Below are positions 14,856 to 20,282 of a stretch of 20,282 nucleotides of DNA, piece by piece; position 1 is the stretch's first letter; each line of letters starts with the position of its first letter. The stretch lies in NCBI GenBank assembly GCA_036679665.1, contig JAZHEJ010000006.1, forward strand, positions 1 to 20,282. Direction: 5' to 3'. The notes beneath the pieces are model-generated. The model did not search any database. It was not told where the DNA came from and saw nothing but the letters and a program-made list of their open reading frames with translations. This DNA comes from Tethybacter castelli (lineage in GTDB: Bacteria > Pseudomonadota > Gammaproteobacteria > Tethybacterales > Tethybacteraceae). The translations under genes and the position numbers were made by a program.

Positions 14856-15583
14856 GCCTAATTAGCGTCGCTGGGCTACGCGTGGACATCGCCGGTAAAA
14901 CCGTGTTGCGCGACATTGAATTTTCGATTAATACCGGTGAAATCGTAACCATTGTGGGACCTAACGGGTCAGGCAAGACCACTTTGCTTCGCGTGTTAAT
15001 CGGCGCTTTACGTCCGAGTACCGGCAAGGTAAAGCGTAAGTCTGGCATCTCCTTTGGATACGTTCCGCAAAAACTACACCTTGACACAACCGTCCCGATG
15101 AGTGTGGAACGTTTTTTGTCGCTACCGCATATACACACCCGCGATGAAGCGAACAAACTACTTGAACAAGTCGGTGTGTCCGGCATTAACGACCGCCTGA
15201 TGACGGATCTGTCAGGCGGGCAGTTTCAGCGCATTTTGCTAGCGCGTGCATTACTAGGCAATCCCGAGTTATTGCTGCTCGACGAAGCAACCCGTGGACT
15301 TGACCAATCGGGAATCGCCGCTTTTTACCGTCTGATTGAAAAAATTCGCTCCAGCTTGCACTGCGCGGTATTGATGATCAGTCATCAGCTCCATGTAGTC
15401 ATGGAAGCTTCCGATCGCGTGATCTGCATCAACGGTCACATTTGTTGTCAGGGCACGCCCAGATCAGTTTCGGTTGCGCCTGAATACCTGAACTTGTTCG
15501 GCAAAGACGCCCGCGGCGCGCTTGCGCTGTATAACCATGTGCATGATCATGACCATGATCATGATCGTTTGGCCGAATCCTGA
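14852..15583 (+). CDS. znuC: zinc ABC transporter ATP-binding protein ZnuC
   Basis: ZnuC is the cytoplasmic ATPase that powers zinc import through ZnuB. The 243-residue ABC protein has Walker A GPNGSGKT (36-43), Q-loop YVPQK, signature LSGGQ (120-124), Walker B LLLLDEATRGLD (140-151) and the H-loop His178 (ISHQLH). The C-terminus ends in a His/Asp string, HVHDHDHDHD (229-238), encoded by a small ATGATC-type repeat around 15540-15566. Such a tail is common in ZnuC and may sense or buffer zinc. The ATG overlaps the zur stop (ATGA). Confidence 0.95.
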   Translation: MSLISVAGLRVDIAGKTVLRDIEFSINTGEIVTIVGPNGSGKTTLLRVLIGALRPSTGKVKRKSGISFGYVPQKLHLDTTVPMSVERFLSLPHIHTRDEANKLLEQVGVSGINDRLMTDLSGGQFQRILLARALLGNPELLLLDEATRGLDQSGIAAFYRLIEKIRSSLHCAVLMISHQLHVVMEASDRVICINGHICCQGTPRSVSVAPEYLNLFGKDARGALALYNHVHDHDHDHDRLAES

Positions 15584-16380
15584 GCATTCTTGATGATTTC
15601 ATAGTCCGCGCCCTTATCGCAGGGCTAGGAGTAGCTGTCGCATCCGGGATGCTAGGTTGCTTTATTGTCTGGCGGCGGATGGCATATTTTGGCGACGCAA
15701 CGTCGCACGCTGCGATCTTGGGAGTTGCCCTGGCCCTCGCGTTATCGCTGCCAATCACCACCGGTGCGTTGGCTATCGCCTTGCTGATGGCAATAACAGT
15801 TACACTGCTAAGCGGTAAAAGCTATACTCCTGACACCTTGCTCGGTGTATTCGCCCACTCAACCCTGGCTTTCGGATTAGTCGCGGCGTCGCTCCTTACC
15901 AGTGTCAACCTGGATTTGGAAAGCTATCTATTCGGTGATATTCTAGCGGTTAACCGCACTGACCTCGCGACGATCTGGATCGGCGCACTACTGGTTATCA
16001 TCTTACTGGTTTGGCGCTGGCAGGCTTTGCTGACTGCCACATTAAATCCTGATCTAGCTTATGCGAGCGGCATCAATCCCCAACGCGAACAACTTGTACT
16101 AACCATTACTCTGGCAATTGTGGTAGCGGTATCAATCAAGGTGGTTGGTGTGTTGCTGATCGCTTCAATGTTGATTATTCCCGCAGCCGCAGCTCGGCCC
16201 CTGGCGCGTTCTCCAGAAGCCATGGCGGTTATCGCGGCACTGATAGGTTCAATCGCGACTTTGGCGGGGCTGGGCGGATCTTATTTGTGGGATACTCCGA
16301 CCGGGCCCACCATTGTCTGCGCGGCCGCGCTTTTGTTTATCGCTTCTAGCACGGTAACGTTATTAAAACGGCGCGTCTGA
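15580..16380 (+). CDS. znuB: zinc ABC transporter permease ZnuB (non-standard start)
   Basis: ZnuB is the membrane permease of the zinc importer. Homology begins well before the first ATG: residues read from 15592 onward, DDFIVRALIAGLGVAVASG, form the expected first membrane helix and run straight into FIVWRRMAYFGDATSHAAILG. Between the in-frame stop at 15562 and the ATG at 15649 there is no ATG, GTG or TTG codon. The best candidate is CTG at 15580, which overlaps the znuC stop as CTGA and gives 266 residues (E. coli 261); ATT at 15586 is the alternative. Starting at 15649 would delete the first helix. Later landmarks are DTLLGVFAHSTLAFGLV, YLFGDILAV, SMLIIPAAAARPLA and DTPTGPTIVCAAALLF. Identity is firm, the exact start is not. 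Confidence 0.85.
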   Translation: MSILDDFIVRALIAGLGVAVASGMLGCFIVWRRMAYFGDATSHAAILGVALALALSLPITTGALAIALLMAITVTLLSGKSYTPDTLLGVFAHSTLAFGLVAASLLTSVNLDLESYLFGDILAVNRTDLATIWIGALLVIILLVWRWQALLTATLNPDLAYASGINPQREQLVLTITLAIVVAVSIKVVGVLLIASMLIIPAAAARPLARSPEAMAVIAALIGSIATLAGLGGSYLWDTPTGPTIVCAAALLFIASSTVTLLKRRV

Positions 16381-16424
16381 AACTAAGTACCCGTCACCTA
16401 AGCAGGTAAACTGAAAAAAATTAG

Positions 16425-17642
16425 CTAGGCAACGCCTGCAACGGTCCGGTAAGGCTTACTTGAAAAACCGCGTAATTCACGCGCAAACCTGCTCAACGCA
16501 TCAATCCCGCTGTTTTCAGCCTTGCGACACCATTCACGCATCCTGATAAGAAGCTGTTCTGCGGTTGCGTCGCGATCTTCCCACAACGAAATTAATTCTC
16601 CTTGCATGGCACTGATCCGGGACACTCCAGCTGAATTGTTGACCATGAACTTAATCGCGTCAATCTCATCACTACTTAGAAGGTTGGTTCGTTGCGACAA
16701 CCATTTACGGAAAGAGCTAACCTTAATTCTGATCGTGTGTTTGCTCTTGGCGAACGGGAGATTTTCCTGCGCACAAGTTCGCGACATCAGATCGGTAAAG
16801 CGGGCGAGCACTTCAAAGCGATGGGTAATAACTGACTGGAGGGTGTCAAGATCGCTTTGTTGCTTGACCTGAAAAAGTAACTTCGGAGCTACCCGTTTGA
16901 TCTTGGCCAGGCCAAACCGTTCAAACAGACTCAAATACATCCATCCCAAGTCAATTTCATACCAGCGCATCGACAATTTGGAAGAGGTCGGAAAAGCATG
17001 ATGATTGTTATGCAGTTCTTCGCCGCCGATGATCAAACCCAAAGGTACGATGTTGCGGCTTTCATCCTTGCACTGATAGTTGCGATAGCCAAAATAGTGT
17101 CCGATGCCGTTGACGACACCAGCGGCCCAAAACGGTATCCAAATCATCTGGACCAGCCAGATCAGAACTCCCGGAACAATGCCGAACAGCGCCAGATCCG
17201 CAACAAGCATCACTATGATGCCGGTGTTTTTATACGGAGTATATATTTTGCGCTCAAGCGTGTCGTCCGGCGTGCCAAACCCGTACTTGTCAATGGTTTC
17301 GCGGTTCATACTTTCGGTTCGGTATAACAACGCCCCGCCAAATAAAACCCGCCAAATACCGTAAATCTGCGGGCTGTGCGGGTCTTCGTCGGTTTCGACC
17401 TTGGCATGGTGCTTGCGATGAATGGCAGTCCATTCTTTAGTGTTCATGCCGGTGGTCACCCATAACCAAAACCGCATCACGTGGCTCACCGCTGGGTGCA
17501 AGATCACCGAACGATGTGCTTGGCAACGGTGCAGAAAAACCGTGACCGACACGATAGTGACATGCGTCATACCGATCGCGATCAATACATAAACCCACCA
17601 AGAAAGAGGCGTCACCACGCCAACGAATAATAGCTCAGTCAT
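16425..17642 (-). CDS. membrane acyl-chain (acyl-CoA type) fatty acid desaturase
   Basis: This di-iron membrane desaturase puts a cis double bond into fatty-acyl chains, which adjusts membrane fluidity. The three histidine boxes are HRCQAH (38-43), HRKHH (75-79) and HNNHH (211-215), with the extra conserved His182 in GIGHYFGYRNYQ. Hydrophobic segments lie around 8-37, 52-65, 138-160 and 163-180. The catalytic part matches the stearoyl-CoA / delta-9 class. Residues after about 250 form a soluble, helix-rich tail with no motif that I recognise. The ATG at 17640-17642 has a good AGGAGT ribosome-binding site (17649-17654). It is divergent from a rubredoxin gene, a possible electron donor, and convergent with znuB. 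Confidence 0.92.
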   Translation of the reverse strand: MTELLFVGVVTPLSWWVYVLIAIGMTHVTIVSVTVFLHRCQAHRSVILHPAVSHVMRFWLWVTTGMNTKEWTAIHRKHHAKVETDEDPHSPQIYGIWRVLFGGALLYRTESMNRETIDKYGFGTPDDTLERKIYTPYKNTGIIVMLVADLALFGIVPGVLIWLVQMIWIPFWAAGVVNGIGHYFGYRNYQCKDESRNIVPLGLIIGGEELHNNHHAFPTSSKLSMRWYEIDLGWMYLSLFERFGLAKIKRVAPKLLFQVKQQSDLDTLQSVITHRFEVLARFTDLMSRTCAQENLPFAKSKHTIRIKVSSFRKWLSQRTNLLSSDEIDAIKFMVNNSAGVSRISAMQGELISLWEDRDATAEQLLIRMREWCRKAENSGIDALSRFARELRGFSSKPYRTVAGVA

Positions 17643-17652
17643 CTAATGACTC

Positions 17653-17678
17653 CTATAATAATAGATCAATTATTATAG
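17653..17678. promoter_or_regulatory. 26-bp palindrome (candidate operator) at the desaturase promoter
   Basis: CTATAATAAT (17653-17662) and ATTATTATAG (17669-17678) are perfect 10-bp inverted arms around the 6-bp centre AGATCA. The site covers the desaturase -10 box and ends at its ribosome-binding site, a typical position for a dimeric repressor. It does not resemble the FabR/DesT or FadR operators I know, so the regulator is unknown. A terminator is unlikely because no gene ends here. Confidence 0.6.
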
Positions 17679-17700
17679 CATTGTGCCGTCTGTCAACCAA
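17672..17700 (-). promoter_or_regulatory. desaturase promoter
   Basis: On the minus strand TTGGTT (17695-17700) and TATAAT (17672-17677) are separated by 17 bases, a good sigma-70 promoter about 30 bases before the desaturase ATG. Its -10 box lies inside the right arm of the 26-bp palindrome. Confidence 0.6.
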
Positions 17701-17755
17701 CAGATTATCGGCGCGGCGGATACTATAAAATACCTGCTTTTGCAGAACAAATACC

Positions 17756-17956
17756 ATGACTGATTCAGAAGCCAACACTAATGATGTGCCCTACCGTACA
17801 TACATTTGCCAAGTCTGCGGCTATGTTTACGACGAAGCAAAAGGCGATGAAGACGATGGCTTGGCGCCAGGTACCCGCTGGGATGATATTCCGCCCAACT
17901 GGGTATGCCCGGACTGCGGAGCCCGCAAAGAAGATTTTGAAATGGTAGAGGTATAG
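17756..17956 (+). CDS. rubredoxin
   Basis: This small iron protein passes single electrons in the cytoplasm. The 66-residue product has an N-terminal extension of about 13 residues, then YICQVCGYVYDEAKGDEDDGLAPGTRWDDIPPNWVCPDCG. Four Cys residues (18, 21, 51, 54) hold one iron atom. The Trp and Pro residues around the cluster are standard. It diverges from the desaturase across 113 bases, and TATAAA at 17724-17729 may be its -10 box, without a clear -35. Known partners of rubredoxin include alkane hydroxylases and peroxide-reducing enzymes. Donating electrons to the adjacent di-iron desaturase is an inference from position only. Confidence 0.95.
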   Translation: MTDSEANTNDVPYRTYICQVCGYVYDEAKGDEDDGLAPGTRWDDIPPNWVCPDCGARKEDFEMVEV

Positions 17957-17999
17957 CCTGCTCCATGATTTAGGCCGCCAAGCTGGTTTTTTATCTATA

Positions 18000-18575
18000 C
18001 TATATATACTCAAAAGCTTTAATTACCTGCTTTACGCCCGAAATATTTCGCGCGGCATCCACCGCGAGCGCGGCGTTGGCTCGTGTGATCAAACCCATCA
18101 AATATACCACCGAGTCTTCAGTGATCACTTTGACATCCAGGCTGGAAAAACCTTCTTCTTGAATTTGAAACAGTTCGGTTTTAACTCGCGCGGTTATCAG
18201 TGAATCTTTACCTTGGGTGGCCAAAGATATCTTATCGCCGACCGAAACATAATCAAGAATTTTGCGTAAATTTTCCTGGCGGGTGACAATATCGATCATC
18301 TGTTGTTTAACACTTTGGGACGGAGCCTGGCCGACCACCAGCGCAATGCGGTTGATACTGACCACCTCATAGCGCGCATCCAAACCGATTTCTTCGATCA
18401 GTTGAATAGTCGCCTTATTTTCAATGGCTTCGTCCTCAACGTAAGCTCCGACCGTACGGTTATTGGCAACCGCAAGCGTGCCGGTCGCCGCGCCGCCGAA
18501 TAACACCGGGGCGCAACCAGTAAGAGAAATCACCAGTACTATCGTAACCGCGCCGGCTAATGTTCGCAAAATCAT
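18000..18575 (-). CDS. dolP: outer-membrane BON-domain lipoprotein, DolP (YraP)-like
   Basis: DolP is a lipoprotein of two BON domains that supports outer-membrane integrity at the division site in E. coli. The 191-residue product has a lipoprotein signal peptide with lipobox LTGC (Cys21), followed by a Gly/Ala-rich stretch and NNRTVGAYVEDEAIENK, equivalent to the DRRSxGTQxDD region of the family. BON domain 1 covers about 50-115 and BON domain 2 about 123-191 (ITARVKTEL, VKVITEDSVVYLMGLITR, ISGVKQVIKAFEYI). It starts 37 bases after the lpoA-like gene. In E. coli yraN and diaA lie between lpoA and dolP; both are missing here. Confidence 0.88.
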   Translation of the reverse strand: MILRTLAGAVTIVLVISLTGCAPVLFGGAATGTLAVANNRTVGAYVEDEAIENKATIQLIEEIGLDARYEVVSINRIALVVGQAPSQSVKQQMIDIVTRQENLRKILDYVSVGDKISLATQGKDSLITARVKTELFQIQEEGFSSLDVKVITEDSVVYLMGLITRANAALAVDAARNISGVKQVIKAFEYI

Positions 18576-18612
18576 TGCAGTATTTTACGCAACAGCCTTC
18601 GTCTTTGTACTA

Positions 18613-19869
18613 TCATGGGGTGGATTTATCCTCAGGTGTTGTGACTTCAGCCAATTGACCTTCGCGCAATTCAATCAGGATTCCTTTTCGTATGAAGCTG
18701 CTTCCGTTCAAAGAAAGCACTCCGGTTGCGCCGTTGATGCTCCATTGACTTTGTTGACTCCATGACACAAAAGAAGTTGCTAACCGATAAGCGTCCATAC
18801 CTCCGGCGACGTAGCGTTGCAGAATTTGCGGTAGCTGCGCCGCATACTCCCCGGCGACCAACTGCGACTGTCCGTCGCGCAATTTGAGCAAATACGGCAT
18901 TTCAAAAAAACGTAATCCATCAAGATTAAGCAAATTACGCCCGCCGCCGCCTAAACCTTCTTGCGTCGTGGCTAACGTATAGATCGGAATCGCACCGGGT
19001 ATATTGGCGCGAGCCTGACTGACAAACTCTGCGGTGCCGGCGGCGAACACCGCCACTCCCTCGGCGGTTTCACCAATAAGCTCGCGAAGTTCAACATGTA
19101 TATTGTTCCAGCTTTCCGCATTGACGATGCGATGGGAATTGGGAATTACCCTACGGTAGCGTGGTCGATGAAAGTCAAAAGCCCGCGCCAATCTAGATCC
19201 CAACGGAGAGTTCTCCACAACCACATGGATAGCGGTGTAGTCTGCGTCTCTTATCAGTTGTCCGAATTGAATAATTTCAGCTTCTCCTCCGAGCGGAAAC
19301 ACATACAGCGGCGGGGCGCCGATTTGACCGGCATGGGTATCACGCGCCGGTAGTTGCAATAGTAAAGTGGGCACGGTACTTTGCGCCGGCAAGCTTGCGA
19401 CTTGCTCCACCGCACTGCGGATCAACGGTCCCACGACGATGCCCGCGCCGTTGGCAACAGCCTGACGATAAGCTTCAAGCCCACTGCCTGGTTGGCCGTC
19501 GGTACGATATGTTTCCAAACTCAGATACAGACCATCAGTTTCGGCCGCGCTGGCAAATCCTTCCAAAAAAGCCGCCGCCGCGTCGCCGATCAAACCCGGA
19601 GCGTCCAACGGCAACACCATTGAAATTGTGGGATTGCCGACCAGCACCGGCGCCTCGCCGTTGCTTGGGCTATTGATCCTGGCGTTTTGCTGTTCATCTT
19701 GGGGCAGCTCGCGCAATAATTTCTCTGAGTCAAAGGGTTTGCCTTCAAGCATCTTGTCAAATTCGGACTGTGGTTGTTGCGCCACTGCGACAGTACCTAA
19801 AATTGCAAGTACGCCAAGTGCGTATTTGCCCAACCTGCGGCTGTACGAACCGGACGTACTAAACGACAT
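18613..19869 (-). CDS. LppC/LpoA-like penicillin-binding-protein activator, short form without lipobox
   Basis: This 418-residue periplasmic protein matches the C-terminal, periplasmic-binding-protein-like half of LpoA (LppC family). LpoA activates the transpeptidase PBP1a from the outer membrane. Recognisable segments are ISMVLPLDAPGLIGDAAAAFLEGFASA, GAGIVVGPLIRSAVEQVASL, PTLLLQLP, LRDADYTAIHVVVENSPLGSRLARAF and GLRFFEMPYLL. The N-terminal TPR domain of E. coli LpoA (678 residues) is absent. The signal peptide ends TVAVA|QQP with no Cys near the site, so this form should be cut by signal peptidase I and not lipidated. Position beside rsmI and dolP supports the LpoA assignment. Its ATG overlaps the rsmI ATG on the other strand. 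Confidence 0.8.
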   Translation of the reverse strand: MSFSTSGSYSRRLGKYALGVLAILGTVAVAQQPQSEFDKMLEGKPFDSEKLLRELPQDEQQNARINSPSNGEAPVLVGNPTISMVLPLDAPGLIGDAAAAFLEGFASAAETDGLYLSLETYRTDGQPGSGLEAYRQAVANGAGIVVGPLIRSAVEQVASLPAQSTVPTLLLQLPARDTHAGQIGAPPLYVFPLGGEAEIIQFGQLIRDADYTAIHVVVENSPLGSRLARAFDFHRPRYRRVIPNSHRIVNAESWNNIHVELRELIGETAEGVAVFAAGTAEFVSQARANIPGAIPIYTLATTQEGLGGGGRNLLNLDGLRFFEMPYLLKLRDGQSQLVAGEYAAQLPQILQRYVAGGMDAYRLATSFVSWSQQSQWSINGATGVLSLNGSSFIRKGILIELREGQLAEVTTPEDKSTP

Positions 19870-20257
19870 GCAAAATAATAAAAGTCATCAAGGTAAATTG
19901 TATTTGGTAGCTTCGCCGCTGGGCAATCTGGGTGACGCAAGTTCTCGATTGCAACAGGTATTGCACAACTGTAACCTGGTCGCCGCAGAAGATACTCGTG
20001 TCGCCCGCAAGTTGCTAACGGCGCTGGGCATCGCGGGTAAGAAAATCATTTCGATCCGCCAGCAGAACGAAGCCAAGGCTGCGGCCAAAATAACCGCCGA
20101 TGCAGGTCAGACCATCGCCTATTTGTGCGACGCCGGAACACCTGGTATTTCAGATCCGGGCGCGGTGCTGGTGTCCGTACTGCGCGAACAAGGTTTTGCG
20201 ATCATAACTGTAACCTGGTCGCCGCAGAAGATACTCGTGTCGCCCGCAAGTTGCTAA
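19868..20257 (+). CDS. rsmI: 16S rRNA 2'-O-ribose C1402 methyltransferase RsmI, 3' part lost
   Basis: RsmI methylates C1402 of 16S rRNA at the decoding centre. The product starts at the ATG at 19868, and KLYLVASPLGNLGDASSRL, LVAAEDTRVARKLL, QQNEAKAA and YLCDAGTPGISDPGAVLV match the tetrapyrrole-methylase-type fold. Homology holds to the Ile codon just before 20206. There the reading switches into a second, out-of-frame copy of bases 19967-20043, giving a meaningless tail of 16 residues and an artificial stop at 20257. The normal protein is about 280 residues, so more than half is missing. I think this is an assembly effect at a contig end and not a true pseudogene. The frame is also open upstream of 19868 but shows no homology there. 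Confidence 0.85.
   Translation: MQNNKSHQGKLYLVASPLGNLGDASSRLQQVLHNCNLVAAEDTRVARKLLTALGIAGKKIISIRQQNEAKAAAKITADAGQTIAYLCDAGTPGISDPGAVLVSVLREQGFAIITVTWSPQKILVSPASC
19967..20043. repeat. 77-nt direct repeat, copy 1 (native position in rsmI)
   Basis: Identical over all 77 bases to 20206-20282, at an offset of 239. This copy encodes the conserved NLVAAEDTRVARKLLTALGIAGK segment of RsmI in frame, so it is the native copy. The base before it (C) differs from the base before copy 2 (T), which sets the left boundary exactly. Confidence 0.97.
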
Positions 20258-20282
20258 CGGCGCTGGGCATCGCGGGTAAGAA
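20206..20282. repeat. 77-nt direct repeat, copy 2 (contig end)
   Basis: Exact copy of 19967-20043 that runs to the last base of the window and sits out of frame in rsmI. A terminal duplicate of exactly 77 bases equals a common de Bruijn k-mer size, so it is most likely the overlap of an assembly-graph edge. Confidence 0.95.

Noticed and set aside
17971..17992. Possible terminator after rubredoxin ending in TTTTTT
   Set aside because: A T-run is present, but the preceding GCCGCCAAGCTGG forms only a 3-bp stem.
19628..19867. Upstream extension of rsmI inside the lpoA-like gene
   Set aside because: The frame is open by chance. The RsmI family begins at about KLYLVASPLGN, just after the ATG at 19868.

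Overview
The window reads as a chromosomal segment of a proteobacterium, most likely a gammaproteobacterium. The main reasons are the gene neighbourhoods: lepA-lepB-rnc-era, ratA-rnfH beside smpB, divergent znuA / zur-znuC-znuB, and divergent rsmI / lpoA with dolP next to it. DolP, LpoA, RnfH and NagZ are typical of this group. Coding density is very high: no gap exceeds about 140 bases, many neighbours overlap by 4 nt, and there is no tRNA, rRNA, CRISPR array, insertion sequence, prophage or toxin/defence island. The right edge carries an exact 77-nt direct repeat that looks like an assembly-graph artefact, so the sequence is probably the end of a short-read or metagenome contig.

Layout. 1-623: the start of metG (minus strand, running off the left edge), divergent from nth (754-1407). 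1537-11147: a run of twelve minus-strand genes that is probably transcribed largely together. In transcription order these are lepA, lepB, rnc, era, a HAD phosphatase, pdxJ, acpS, nagZ, dnaB, ratA, rnfH, smpB. They cover translation (LepA, SmpB, RatA), protein export (LepB), RNA processing and ribosome assembly (RNase III, Era), cofactors (PdxJ, AcpS), wall recycling (NagZ) and replication (DnaB). recO, which often lies between era and pdxJ, is absent and a HAD phosphatase occupies its place. 11285-13110: glnA, then ribosomal protein genes rpmB and rpmG, plus strand.

13169-16380: a complete zinc-uptake locus. znuA (periplasmic zinc binder with a 12-unit His/Asp/Glu/Ser pentapeptide repeat) diverges from zur-znuC-znuB. 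The short gap between them holds a near-perfect Zur box. znuB seems to lack a standard start codon and probably begins at a CTG overlapping the znuC stop.

16425-17956: an acyl-chain desaturase diverges from a rubredoxin gene. A 26-bp palindrome covers the desaturase -10 region. 18000-20282: envelope genes dolP and an lpoA-like gene (minus) diverge from rsmI (plus), whose 3' part is lost in the 77-nt terminal duplication.

Most of the window is ordinary housekeeping DNA and I see no clear new multi-gene system. The points most worth a second look are the terminal duplication, the zinc locus (repeat, Zur box, odd znuB start), an Asp-to-Asn change at a metal-binding position of RNase III, and the desaturase/rubredoxin palindrome.
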